This document shows, one piece after another, positions 18,111 to 26,169 of a DNA stretch of 50,159 nucleotides. Every line of letters starts with the position of its first letter. The first letter of the stretch is position 1. The position numbers and the translations under genes were made by a program. Source of the DNA: Gemmatimonadota bacterium (GTDB taxonomy: Bacteria; Gemmatimonadota; Gemmatimonadetes; Gemmatimonadales; Gemmatimonadaceae); assembly GCA_003136975.1 (NCBI GenBank), contig PLEG01000017.1, positions 5,069 to 55,227 on the forward strand. The letters run 5' to 3'. The notes under the pieces are model-generated. The model saw only the letters and a list, made by a program, of their open reading frames with translations, searched no databases and had not been told where the DNA came from.

Positions 18111-19454
18111 ATGATTATGACCGCACCCCCGCCCCCAGCATCCCCCATCTCCCATCGCCGCGGGCCCAGTATTGGCCGCGCGCTCAGCAGCCGCAACTAC
18201 CGCCTGTTCTTCAGCGGCCAGACTGTCTCACTGGTTGGCACCTGGATCACCAGGATCGCCACAAGCTGGCTGGTCTATCGGCTCACTGGCTCCGCCTTCC
18301 TGCTCGGCCTCGTCAGCTTCTGCAGCCAGATCCCCACGCTGCTGATCACTCCCTTCAGCGGTGTTCTGATCGACAGATGGAACCGTCACACGGTTCTGGT
18401 CGTGACGCAGCTGTTGTCGATGCTACAATCGCTGGCGCTCGCGGTATTGGCGTTCAGCGGCAAGATCACGGTCACGGAGATCCTGATTCTTCAGTTGGTT
18501 CAGGGATGCATCAACGCATTCGACACGCCGGCTCGGCAGGCCTTTGTTGTGGAGATGGTGGAGGATCGCAGCCATCTCTCCAACGCGATAGCGCTCAATT
18601 CGACCATGGTGAACGCGAGCCGCATCATCGGCCCGTCCATTGGCGGCGTGATAATCGCCCTCGCTGGCGAGGGGTGGTGTTTCATGATCGACGCGATCTC
18701 GTACGTAGCGGTCATCGCGTCGTTGCTGGCGATGCACGTGACGCGCGCCGAGCGTGAGCCGCGAACCACGCGTGTACTGGAAGAGCTGCGGACAGGATTG
18801 CTGTACATCAAGGGATCACTACCAATTCGCACGTCGCTGATTCTTCTCGCGATAGTCAGCACGATGAGCATGCCATATACAGTGCTCATGCCAGCAATCG
18901 CGACGCAGACGTTGCACGGCGGCGCCCACACACTCGGTTTTCTGATGACCGCGTCCGGAGTTGGCGCGCTCATTGGCGCGCTCTATCTCGCGTCGCGACT
19001 GTCGGTGGTTGGGCTCGAAGACGTGAGCGCCGCGGCAACCGTGTGCTTTGGGCTCGGGTTGATCGGATTCGCGCTGTCGCATGTGTTGTGGCTATCGCTC
19101 GCCATTCTTCCCATTGTTGGCGCGGGATTCATGGTGCAGATGGCGTCAATGAACACAATAATCCAGACGCTCGTGGAAGAACGCTTGCGTGGACGCGTGA
19201 TGGCGTTCTACGTAATGGCGTTCCTCGGAACGGCTCCAATCGGGAGCCTCCTCGCGGGAATAGTCGCCGCGAGGATCGGATCGGAATACACGATCCTGTT
19301 CGGTGGCTCGGTATCGGTAGCGGCTGGAATCTGGTTCGCGAGCAGGCTACCGAAGCTGCGTGCCGTGATGCATCCGATCTACGTAACGCGAGGTGCAATG
19401 CCCGCGCCGTCGGTCGCGGACATGGACGACGGGGCGGAGTCGCTCATACCGTAA
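18111..19454 (+). CDS. MFS transporter of the EntS/MFS_3 type
   Basis: This inner-membrane permease has about 447 residues and twelve predicted membrane segments. It starts RALSSRNYRLFFSGQTVSLV, the typical opening of the MFS_3 (EntS-like) exporter group, and carries GVLIDRWNRHTVL as the cytoplasmic loop 2-3 motif and ASMNTIIQTLVEERLRGRVM in the second half. Members export siderophores, macrolides or other small molecules, but the substrate cannot be told here. The frame is open to a TTG at 18057. ATG 18111 (or ATG 18117) is preferred because the residues before it are charged and unlike the family. It lies 64 bp after the HxlR gene and converges on a copD-like gene 17 bp away. Confidence 0.9.
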   Translation: MIMTAPPPPASPISHRRGPSIGRALSSRNYRLFFSGQTVSLVGTWITRIATSWLVYRLTGSAFLLGLVSFCSQIPTLLITPFSGVLIDRWNRHTVLVVTQLLSMLQSLALAVLAFSGKITVTEILILQLVQGCINAFDTPARQAFVVEMVEDRSHLSNAIALNSTMVNASRIIGPSIGGVIIALAGEGWCFMIDAISYVAVIASLLAMHVTRAEREPRTTRVLEELRTGLLYIKGSLPIRTSLILLAIVSTMSMPYTVLMPAIATQTLHGGAHTLGFLMTASGVGALIGALYLASRLSVVGLEDVSAAATVCFGLGLIGFALSHVLWLSLAILPIVGAGFMVQMASMNTIIQTLVEERLRGRVMAFYVMAFLGTAPIGSLLAGIVAARIGSEYTILFGGSVSVAAGIWFASRLPKLRAVMHPIYVTRGAMPAPSVADMDDGAESLIP

Positions 19455-19477
19455 CCCGCACGCGCAATCGGTTACGG
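19449..19477. repeat. Hairpin spanning the stop codons of two convergent genes
   Basis: CCGTAACC (19449-19456) and GGTTACGG (19470-19477) pair perfectly around a 13-base loop. The left arm contains the TAA of the MFS gene and the right arm contains the TAA of the minus-strand copD-like gene, so each arm serves as a stop for one gene. It may act as a shared 3'-end structure, though no T-tract is present. Confidence 0.65.
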
Positions 19478-20413
19478 ATGCGGTAGATGTGGTGCTGGCA
19501 GGCTTACCAACACGCCGGTAACGACCAGCACCAACGCCGCGAAGAAGAGCTCCTTTGTCGCGCTGCTCCGTATCTCGTGCGCCGCGGCTTCTGAGCCGAG
19601 CCGAGGCCGCATGCGCCGCCAGTTCCAGGCGCCGAGTGCGACGACCATGGCGACGAGCAGGAGCTTGATGTCGAGCGCGTAGCCGTACGGAGTTGTCCAG
19701 AGAGCCGCGACGAACTTGAGATGGCGCCACGCGGTGGTGACACCTGTGATCACGAGCAGCAACGACGCGCCGATCGCGACTGGCGAAAAGTTCCCGATCA
19801 TTTCGGTCACGAGCGAGCCGCGTTGCTCGGTTGATATTCCGCTGCGCAGGACCGCCGGCAGACCAGCGATCACGAGAACGAAGAGAGTGCCTATCCACAG
19901 CGATGCCGCAACTTCGTGTAGTGGATTGACGAGTGATGTCCACTTGCCGGATGTGATGCTTCTGAGCGCGAACGCAACGCCCGCCAATGCCGCGATTGTC
20001 CAGGCTGCGCGTACGCGCTTCATTGCAACCGCGAACGAAACAAGGAACAACGCCGCGAATATGAAGGGAATTACGATTCTGTTACCGCCTGCGGCAAGCG
20101 CGTCGGTGAAGGAAATTCCCTTGCCCGCAGCGTTCGCAGATATGCCCATGAACAGATTCACCAGCATGAACAGCGCACCGACGACGCCGATGCGGGCGGC
20201 ACCGACTTCCGCGGACTCGAGCGATGCGGTAACCGCAGCGTCAGGCACGGTACCGACCGACTGGCGCGGGCCGGTGCGAAGGAGGACAAACCAGTGGAAT
20301 CCAAGTGCTCCGAACACGCCGAAGTATGCGAGGAAACCGGCGTACTCGAGCGCCAGTCCTGAGGCGGTAATCTGCTCCTCGGCGGCTTGCAGCAGGGGAT
20401 GAATAGTCAGCAT
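19472..20413 (-). CDS. CopD-domain copper-resistance-type membrane protein
   Basis: This integral membrane protein has 313 residues and about eight helices. The C-terminal half matches the CopD domain: NPLHEVAASLWIGTLFVLVI with the conserved His and Trp, then ITGVTTAWRHLKFVAALW, and the TPYGYALDIKLLLVAMVVAL segment followed by GAWNW. CopD-type proteins are linked to copper uptake across the inner membrane together with periplasmic CopC. No CopC domain is present here, and no copper chaperone lies next door, so a copper role is family knowledge and not shown by context. ATG 20413 has only a weak ribosome site. It is convergent with the MFS gene and alone in its transcription unit. Confidence 0.85.
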   Translation of the reverse strand: MLTIHPLLQAAEEQITASGLALEYAGFLAYFGVFGALGFHWFVLLRTGPRQSVGTVPDAAVTASLESAEVGAARIGVVGALFMLVNLFMGISANAAGKGISFTDALAAGGNRIVIPFIFAALFLVSFAVAMKRVRAAWTIAALAGVAFALRSITSGKWTSLVNPLHEVAASLWIGTLFVLVIAGLPAVLRSGISTEQRGSLVTEMIGNFSPVAIGASLLLVITGVTTAWRHLKFVAALWTTPYGYALDIKLLLVAMVVALGAWNWRRMRPRLGSEAAAHEIRSSATKELFFAALVLVVTGVLVSLPAPHLPHP

Positions 20414-20569
20414 ACCAGAATCTACGCGCCGTCGATCTCGAGTGTTGTGGACCGTGCCGGCTGTTCGCCCGTGCGCAAACGCCTGTTGCAGACAGGCTCG
20501 GCGCGGTATTGTTCGTGATGGGCACTGGTGCTGGCGCCCGGAAGGTCACCCTGCTTTTCAGGAGAGCGT

Positions 20570-21151
20570 ATGAAATCGTCTGCGATCATGGGTCTGCTCG
20601 TTGTCATGGCTTGCGCTAGCAGCGGTGGGAGTGGGAGTAGCAGCAACGGATTGGGTAGCGTGGGCGGTGGAGATCAGGACGCAAACATCAAGCGGGTCTC
20701 GATCGCCGGCGTCGACCTGCAGGCGGATGGACGATCCACTTCGCCAGTGGTCTGGCATGACGTTCCTGGGTCAGTGTCTCACACATGGCAATCGCTCCCT
20801 GTCGCGTTCCACAAGCTGGGACTCACAATCACGAGATATGATTCCACAGCCTACATCATTGAAGGAGAGCGGCTGCGTTCTCGAGCGGACTTCGGTGGCA
20901 AGCAGCTCACATCACTGCTTGATTGTGGCGACGTGGCTGGAATGCCGAATGCGACGCGTTTTGACGTGAACATTCAGGTGCGCACCGCACTCAGAGGATC
21001 TGCTACGGCGAGCAGCGTAGCGAGCGCCGTTGTTGCGTCAGCGAAGCCCAGTGACGTTTCCGGCGTGCTGATGCCGTGCGTGGTCAATTCCAGCGCCGCG
21101 GACAGAGTAGCTGTTGCGATAACAGAAGCGGCGATCGCTGGCAACAAGTAA
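20570..21151 (+). CDS. Predicted lipoprotein of unknown function
   Basis: This protein has 193 residues. ATG 20570 is well supported by AGGAG six bases upstream and begins a short lipoprotein signal (SAIMGLLVVMAC, lipobox VMAC, Cys near residue 14). A serine/glycine-rich linker follows (SSGGSGSSSNGLGSVGGG), then a single domain of about 150 residues that I do not recognise. Two cysteines (LLDCGDVAG and LMPCVVNSS) are placed to form a disulphide across the domain. The C terminus is a short helix. No neighbour gives it a role: a copD-like gene diverges upstream and a Q-rich secreted protein follows 400 bp downstream. Confidence 0.75.
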   Translation: MKSSAIMGLLVVMACASSGGSGSSSNGLGSVGGGDQDANIKRVSIAGVDLQADGRSTSPVVWHDVPGSVSHTWQSLPVAFHKLGLTITRYDSTAYIIEGERLRSRADFGGKQLTSLLDCGDVAGMPNATRFDVNIQVRTALRGSATASSVASAVVASAKPSDVSGVLMPCVVNSSAADRVAVAITEAAIAGNK

Positions 21152-21557
21152 GGCGGGCCAAGGTTCTTCGCTTCAGGACATTTGCAGCAAGATGCGAGAT
21201 CACGAACAACCGTCTTCATCTATTACGTGTAGGAGATGAAGACGGTTCCGTAGTCACGCTCCGCTCTTCTGATGACACGGCGAACCCATGCAGGTTCCCA
21301 TCCACATTGTAAGGCGATTGCAAACGCATACTCGGTGTCATGCCCGGTAAGCCTCCCGACAGCTTCGTTTGTAATACTGCTGACAGATGCGCACAGCTCA
21401 CGGAACCTCCAAAAAATCGAACGCGCAACTTTCCTGCGACCAGGTGTAGATGCTACAGGCGCAGTGATCACCGATACGCGCCACCTCGACCGCATGTGCG
21501 CGCGGAGTTGCTACCAACGCGCGCTGGCAGTCGGCTCACCGATTGGAGGATCGTATA
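21152..21557. other. Intergenic stretch with a perfect hairpin
   Basis: About 400 bp show no credible gene on either strand. The main feature is a perfect inverted repeat with 14-base arms: AACCGTCTTCATCT at 21208-21221 and its complement at 21234-21247, with a 12-base loop, starting 57 bp after the upstream stop. It is probably a 3'-end hairpin, although no T-tract follows. The end of the stretch holds the ribosome site of the next gene. Confidence 0.6.
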
Positions 21558-22151
21558 ATGCAACGTATGAGCAGCAAGTCGATCAGGCGGTTCGTGATGG
21601 CGGCGGCAGCGCCAGCTGCATTGCTTCTTGGCACGGGTACGGCAGGCGCGCAGTGGGGTGGGCAGCAGTCGCAACGAAATCCGCAACAGCAGCAGCCCTA
21701 TCCCGGCCAGCAGCAACAGGCGCGCAACGGCGGGCAGCAGGAGTTGTTCGAGTGGCAGGGACGCGTGGATCGTGAGATCAGAATTCAGATGAATGGCGGT
21801 CGCGCATCGGTCCAGCAAATCGGGAACAACGAGCGCACCAACGGCCGCGTGCGCACCGTCGCGGCCGTGCCCAACCAGGATGGAATAGTCACCATCCAGC
21901 AACTCGAGGGGCGCGGGAACGTGGACGTCGTGCAACAGCCAACACGCGGTAACGGCTACACAACGATCGTTCGCCTGCGTGATCCACGCTCCGGTGCGGC
22001 GACTTACCGCATTGCCGCCTATTGGCAGCCGACCGGAAACTCGGGGGTCTATAGAAACGGCAACCGGCGTGGGAATGGTAACCGCGGCAACAGCAACGGA
22101 GAATACGATACCGGAGGTTACGGACAGAACCGCGATCATCGCAACTATTAG
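21558..22151 (+). CDS. Secreted Q/N/G-rich protein of unknown function
   Basis: This protein of about 197 residues has a clear signal peptide (FVMAAAAPAALLLGTGTAGA, cleavage before QWGGQQ). ATG 21558 has an ideal GGAGGA seven bases upstream, while a frame-extending TTG at 21543 lies before that site. A glutamine-rich low-complexity segment (residues 32-62) precedes a compact middle domain (FEWQGRVDREIRIQMNGGRA; TTIVRLRDPRSGAATYRIAA). An Arg/Gly/Asn-rich tail ends in DHRNY. I do not recognise the family. The middle domain resembles small beta-rich periplasmic modules, but that is only an impression. It stands alone between hairpins. Confidence 0.75.
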   Translation: MQRMSSKSIRRFVMAAAAPAALLLGTGTAGAQWGGQQSQRNPQQQQPYPGQQQQARNGGQQELFEWQGRVDREIRIQMNGGRASVQQIGNNERTNGRVRTVAAVPNQDGIVTIQQLEGRGNVDVVQQPTRGNGYTTIVRLRDPRSGAATYRIAAYWQPTGNSGVYRNGNRRGNGNRGNSNGEYDTGGYGQNRDHRNY

Positions 22152-22166
22152 TCTGCTTCCAGTCAA

Positions 22167-22198
22167 CCCGCGGTTGCATTATCCTGTGCAATCGCGGG
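22167..22198. terminator. Hairpin 3' of the Q-rich secreted gene
   Basis: CCCGCGGTTGCA (22167-22178) pairs with TGCAATCGCGGG (22187-22198) with one G-U wobble and an 8-base loop, 15 bp after the stop. The tail (CTTGCCGTTAACT) is only slightly T-rich, so it is a modest intrinsic terminator at best. Confidence 0.45.
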
Positions 22199-22288
22199 CT
22201 TGCCGTTAACTGTGACGTATCCGAGAGAGAGTATCCTAGCCGGCGCTCGGCGGCTGCTACGCGACGGTCGATCGCCTAACCGTCGGCC

Positions 22289-22363
22289 GTGGATTCCCGC
22301 ATTCGCGGGAATGACGAGTCGTGCGACGGGGCGTGGATTCCCGCATTCGTGGGAATGACGAGT
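22289..22363. repeat. Two REP-like palindromic repeats
   Basis: A 31-base unit occurs at 22289-22319 and 22333-22363, 44 bp apart, with a single C/T difference. Each contains the hairpin ATTCCCGC-ATTC-GCGGGAAT, followed by GACGAGT. They lie between two convergent genes. This is the typical look and placement of REP-type extragenic palindromes. Confidence 0.8.
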
Positions 22364-22382
22364 TCCCGGATCGTCGCGAAAT

Positions 22383-23042
22383 CTACTCGGCCAGTAATCC
22401 CAGCTTGAGCGCGAAGGCGATGTATTCCGCACGATGTGTCAGGCCCAGCTTGTCACCGATGCGTTGCTTGTAGGTGTCCACTGTCTTGGGACTGATGAAA
22501 AGCCGCTCGCCAATTTCGGGTGCTGAGTAGCCCTGAGCCGTGAGTCGCAGCACGTTCTGCTCGCGATCCGTCAGCCGCTCGAAACGCGCGCGTTCGGCGT
22601 TGAGCGGATCCTTCTTGGTTATTCCCTGCGCCAGAATCCGCGCGGCGCTCGGGCGGATGAACATGTCGCCGCGCGCGACTGTGCGAACTGCATCAACAAG
22701 CTCGCGATCAGCGGCGTTCTTCATGAGATATCCAGCAGCGCCCGCTTCCAGCACGGGCAACAGATAATCTTCCTCAGAGTGCATCGTTAGCACGAGCACG
22801 CGCGCGCGCAAGTGCTTTGCGATGATCTCGCGCGTAGCAGCCGTACCGTCCATTCGATCCATTGTCAGATCCATGATCACGACGTCCGGATCGAGCCGCT
22901 CGGCCAGCTCGACTGCTTCCGCGCCATCCGACGCCTCGCCAATGACTTCGATGTCAGGTGAAGCGCCAAGTACTGCTCGTAACCCGGCGCGTACCACCGC
23001 GTGGTCGTCAGCGAGGATCACGCGAATCGGGTCTGCACTCAT
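22383..23042 (-). CDS. NarL/FixJ-family response regulator
   Basis: This is a two-component DNA-binding regulator of 219 residues. The receiver domain (residues 5-120) has the acidic pair Asp12-Asp13, the phospho-acceptor Asp58 (VVIMDLTMD), Thr86 and Lys108 (GYLMKNA). A LuxR-type helix-turn-helix fills residues 155-215 (RLTDREQNVLRLTAQGYSAP; ERLFISPKTVDTYKQRIGDK). Its ATG overlaps the stop of the kinase gene by four bases (ATGA), so the pair is translationally coupled. The neighbourhood (a NirK gene and CcoN/NnrS-like genes) makes a role in nitrogen-oxide or redox control plausible. No ligand specificity can be read from the sequence. Confidence 0.92.
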   Translation of the reverse strand: MSADPIRVILADDHAVVRAGLRAVLGASPDIEVIGEASDGAEAVELAERLDPDVVIMDLTMDRMDGTAATREIIAKHLRARVLVLTMHSEEDYLLPVLEAGAAGYLMKNAADRELVDAVRTVARGDMFIRPSAARILAQGITKKDPLNAERARFERLTDREQNVLRLTAQGYSAPEIGERLFISPKTVDTYKQRIGDKLGLTHRAEYIAFALKLGLLAE

Positions 23043-24319
23043 GTGTGAAGTCCAGCTAGAGGAGTGTACGGCGCATTGTGCAAAGGTACTGACGCCGACA
23101 CCGACGTGCCGCCGCCGAGCCTGCTGCGAATATGAAACTCGCCGTCCACGAGAGCTACGCGTTCCCGCATCGTGAACAGGCCTATGCCAGTCCGCTCATC
23201 CCTCAAGGCGTCCGGATCGAAGCCGCGTCCGTCGTCCATTACTTCGAGTGTCGCTGTCTCGTCATCGGTGCGCAGATTGATCTCGACGTGTTTGGGTACC
23301 GCGTGCCGGCGTGCGTTCTGAACCGCCTCCTGCGCTACTCGATAGAGCACCGACATCACCGGAGCGGGAATGGCTGCGTCGCTGCCTTCTCGTGCGATGA
23401 CGTCAATCACAACGCCATTGGCTTCGGCAGAATTCGCGAAGTTGGCCAGGTGATCCGTGGTGTCGCGAGCGAGCCGCTTGAGTGCCGCAATGAGTCCCAG
23501 GTCATCCAGGACTCGCGGATGCATGGTATGCGCGAGTAGGCGAACTTCCTCGAGCGTATTCGTCGCGAGCGTTCTAGCGTCTTCAATTCGCCCCTTGAGG
23601 ACTTCGCGAGAAGCGTTGTCCGCGCTCTGCGCGACGACACTCAGCTGCATTACCAACGCGGCCAGCGATTGCGCCGCCGAGTCGTGCAGCTCGCGCGATA
23701 TCGCGGCACGTTCCTTGTCGGAGGCATTGATGAGCTCAGTCGCGAGCCGGCGCGTGCGCGCACGGTCGGAGACCAGTCCGTCGAGCAGAATGTTGAACAT
23801 GCGCGCGACGCGTGTTACGTGACGATCCGCGAGTAGCGACGTGGGCACGCGCGCGTCAAGGTCACCGTGCCATATCGTGTCGACCGTCTTCTCGAGAACG
23901 CGCAGTGGACGCACAGCAAGCATTACGAGACCTGTGTTCAGCAGAAGCGCGGTAACAAAGGCGACGGTCACGACGGTGAGTACAGGTGCCGTACTCAATT
24001 CACGATGACGAATGACCAGCGCAGTGGCGGCAGCCGCAACGAGCAGGATGACATTGGCTCCGACCAGCTTTACCGGGAGCGGGGTGCGCAACAAACCGCG
24101 CAGCCACCGTGGAACGCCTGCGTACAGGCTGCCTGGAATGGCTGCCGGCGCCTCTTCGCATACCGAGCAGAGGCTATCTCCATCGTGGCTGGAAGGCCTC
24201 CCGGGCGTGACGAGGCCGCGCTCGAGCCGCGTCAGCAATGCCGCGGGCGGCATCGCCGGTGAACCGGTGTCACCGTGCCCAGTGCCCGGTATAGCCGTCA
24301 GTTTAGGGACCGCACTCAT
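23039..24319 (-). CDS. NarX/DesK-type sensor histidine kinase
   Basis: This membrane sensor kinase has 426 residues. The N-terminal 80 residues are cytoplasmic and contain an isolated Cys-Ser-Val-Cys (residues 51-54). Two membrane helices (about 83-104 and 112-135) enclose only a very short periplasmic loop, so the classical NarX ligand domain is absent. A HAMP-like linker follows (residues 137-190). The HisKA_3 box KERAAISRELHDSAAQSLAA places the phospho-acceptor at His212. The HATPase domain shows the N box (AQEAVQNARRHA) and G boxes (DDGRGFD, GIGLFTMRERV). It overlaps the response-regulator gene by four bases. The sensory input is probably at the membrane or at the N-terminal CxxC, which is an inference. 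Confidence 0.92.
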   Translation of the reverse strand: MSAVPKLTAIPGTGHGDTGSPAMPPAALLTRLERGLVTPGRPSSHDGDSLCSVCEEAPAAIPGSLYAGVPRWLRGLLRTPLPVKLVGANVILLVAAAATALVIRHRELSTAPVLTVVTVAFVTALLLNTGLVMLAVRPLRVLEKTVDTIWHGDLDARVPTSLLADRHVTRVARMFNILLDGLVSDRARTRRLATELINASDKERAAISRELHDSAAQSLAALVMQLSVVAQSADNASREVLKGRIEDARTLATNTLEEVRLLAHTMHPRVLDDLGLIAALKRLARDTTDHLANFANSAEANGVVIDVIAREGSDAAIPAPVMSVLYRVAQEAVQNARRHAVPKHVEINLRTDDETATLEVMDDGRGFDPDALRDERTGIGLFTMRERVALVDGEFHIRSRLGGGTSVSASVPLHNAPYTPLAGLHT

Positions 24320-24377
24320 GGATCAAAGCTAGCTGTGTCTTGCGCTGTCCAAAGTCGGGGAGCAGCCACAAGATAGG

Positions 24378-24396
24378 TAAGGGATTCCCTTATAAT
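24378..24396 (+). promoter_or_regulatory. Palindromic operator overlapping a TATAAT box
   Basis: TAAGGGATTCCCTTA (24378-24392) is a perfect 15-bp palindrome around one central T. Its last two bases are the first two of TATAAT (24391-24396). No good -35 sequence lies 16-18 bp upstream, so the palindrome-binding protein may be required for, or block, transcription of the gene at 24552. A 12/15 match lies upstream of nirK. Confidence 0.5.
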
Positions 24397-24551
24397 ATGC
24401 GACTGGAGCGGGGCGGTGGGCTGCACGGGCGTATTCCCCTACAAAAATTCAGGCCGTCACTGACAGCGTCGCCCGCTTCCGGTTCCTAAACTGCGACATT
24501 CTGGTTTCCGGCCCAGGAAATCGACTTAACTCGGCCCACGGAGTGGCGGCG

Positions 24552-24968
24552 ATGGAGTGGTTCGTAAAAGCATTCTTGAAATCGAGCATCAGTTGGCTCG
24601 GCCTCGGCGTGACGCTGGGTGTCGCGATGGCGGTGCATCCGCAATTCATTGTCTACCGGCCGGCACACGTTCACATGAATCTGCTTGGCTTTGTAACGAT
24701 GATGATCTACGGCGTGGCGTATCATGTGATCCCGCGATTCACAGGTCACCAGCTCCGCAATCGTCGCCTTGCCGCGGTTCAGTGGTGGCTGGCGAACGCT
24801 GGTCTTCTTCTAATGGTCGTGGGCTTCTGTCTTGCACCGCACGCTGTTTCGGCGGCGCCTGTAGCGCTCGGCGCGGGCGGCGTTTTGTCGGCGACCGCGG
24901 CTTACTGCTTTGTGTACAATATCTGGCGCACAATAGACGGAGCACAACATCCAGCTGTGCGCACGTGA
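24552..24968 (+). CDS. Small CcoN/NnrS-like four-helix membrane protein
   Basis: This protein of 138 residues has four predicted membrane helices. ATG 24552 is chosen because GGAG ends eight bases before it; a GTG at 24543 is the alternative. The key segment is RPAHVHMNLLGFVTMMIYGV followed by AYHVIPRF, the haem-binding helix pattern of cbb3-oxidase subunit I and of NnrS-like proteins, with His39, His41 and His58 as possible metal or haem ligands. At only 138 residues it cannot be a complete oxidase subunit and equals one four-helix unit. It lies between the NarXL-like pair (divergent) and nirK, which suggests a role around nitric oxide or nitrite reduction. Its biochemical function is unknown. 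Confidence 0.8.
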   Translation: MEWFVKAFLKSSISWLGLGVTLGVAMAVHPQFIVYRPAHVHMNLLGFVTMMIYGVAYHVIPRFTGHQLRNRRLAAVQWWLANAGLLLMVVGFCLAPHAVSAAPVALGAGGVLSATAAYCFVYNIWRTIDGAQHPAVRT

Positions 24969-24973
24969 TTTCG

Positions 24974-25012
24974 TAGGGGTTTTCCTTACCGCGACGGGGG
25001 AATTTTCCCTAG
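24974..25012 (+). promoter_or_regulatory. Two operator-like palindromes upstream of nirK
   Basis: TAGGGGTTTTCCTTA (24974-24988) matches the palindrome before the gene at 24552 at 12 of 15 positions. A second palindrome GGGAA-TT-TTCCC lies at 24998-25009. Both are about 120-155 bp before the nirK ATG, and the first palindrome is at a similar distance from its own gene. Confidence 0.45.
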
Positions 25013-25129
25013 CATTTTTCAACTTTAGCCCGACAGATTTACGAGGCCGTTTGGCCTACGTTCCAGATGTCACACGCGGACACAACCGCACGCGAGAAGG
25101 TATGAGTCTCGCATCATCTGGAGAATATC

Positions 25130-26149
25130 ATGAAACGCACACAAGTCCTTTCAGCGCTCGTCATAACTGGTGTACTTACAGTCGGAGTGCTTGGATTTAC
25201 AGATAATGCAATCCGGTCTCACAAGATCGACCGGATTGACTTTGATAAGGTCGTAACCGCGACTACTCCGGTGTACGATGCCACGCTGCCGGAAGTGTCA
25301 GACGCGGGGATCAAGGAATTTCGCATTCCGATCAAGAACGCGGTCATCGAGATAGCGGACGGCGTGAAGTATCAGGGCTGGACATTCGGCGGTACCGTTC
25401 CGGGCCCTATCATTCACGTGCGAGAGGGCGATCACGTTCGCATCAACGTCGTCAATGAAGCTGACATGCCGCACTTTATCGACTTCCACGCTGCGCAGAT
25501 TGCGGCGAACGTTGCTTATCGAATGATACTCCCGAAAGATTCCGTGTCCTTCGAGTTCATCGCCCGCAATCCAGGCGCGTTCATGGTTCACTGCGGCACA
25601 CCGCCAGTGACCATGCACATCATGCAGGGGATGTATCTTCCGATCATCGTCGATCCAAAGGGCGGTTGGGGCACAAAGGCAGACAAGGAATTCGTGATAG
25701 TTCAGAGCGAGTTCTACACCCGGCCCACTGCTGACAGCACCGTGGTTCAGGCGGATTGGGATTCGGAGCGCGCGAAGCAGGCGAGCTATGTTGTCTTCAA
25801 CGGACGCGCGGGACAGTACAAGGCACACCCACTAAAGGTTGCCGTCGGCGACCGCGTGCGCTTCTACGTAGTCAATGCCGGCCCGAACTTCGATAGCGAT
25901 TTCCATCTCGTAGGTGCAATATTTGACCGGGTATATCCTGACGGCAATCCGCAGCATGCGCTGGAAGGCGTGCAGACTTACCCGGTACCCGCGGGCGGCG
26001 GTGTAGTATTCGAGGCGGTGTTCAACAAGGATGCGAGCGGCGAGGGTATCTATCCGTTCGTCACTCACTCTTTCGCGGACGCCGAGAAAGGCGCGGTCGG
26101 GATGATTCAGGTTGGGACACCGAAGCAGTTCACAACAATGTCGCACTAA
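25130..26149 (+). CDS. nirK: Copper-containing nitrite reductase NirK
   Basis: This periplasmic enzyme reduces nitrite to nitric oxide. The 339-residue protein begins with an N-terminal signal or anchor helix (residues 5-23), followed by two cupredoxin domains. The ligand set is complete. Type 1 copper: His115, Cys155, His163 and Met168 (MPHFIDFH, FMVHCGTPPVTMHIMQGM). Type 2 copper: His120, His154 and His313 (FVTHSFADAEKGA). The catalytic pair is Asp118 (in IDFH) and His259 (in DFHLVGAIF). The isoleucine that usually lies two residues after the catalytic His is valine here. GGAGA precedes the ATG at good spacing. It is followed by a DUF3565 gene 20 bp later. The electron donor is not encoded next to it. 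No nitric oxide reductase gene was found in the window. Confidence 0.93.
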   Translation: MKRTQVLSALVITGVLTVGVLGFTDNAIRSHKIDRIDFDKVVTATTPVYDATLPEVSDAGIKEFRIPIKNAVIEIADGVKYQGWTFGGTVPGPIIHVREGDHVRINVVNEADMPHFIDFHAAQIAANVAYRMILPKDSVSFEFIARNPGAFMVHCGTPPVTMHIMQGMYLPIIVDPKGGWGTKADKEFVIVQSEFYTRPTADSTVVQADWDSERAKQASYVVFNGRAGQYKAHPLKVAVGDRVRFYVVNAGPNFDSDFHLVGAIFDRVYPDGNPQHALEGVQTYPVPAGGGVVFEAVFNKDASGEGIYPFVTHSFADAEKGAVGMIQVGTPKQFTTMSH

Positions 26150-26169
26150 CGGACATTGAAGGAGTAGCA

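Noticed and set aside
17681-18196. Antisense frame over the HxlR regulator
   Set aside because: It overlaps a clear winged-helix gene completely, and its translation looks like shifted-frame sequence.
22289-22363. Possible minimal CRISPR array
   Set aside because: Only two copies with a 13-base spacer, each unit self-complementary, and no cas gene nearby. REP-like elements fit better.
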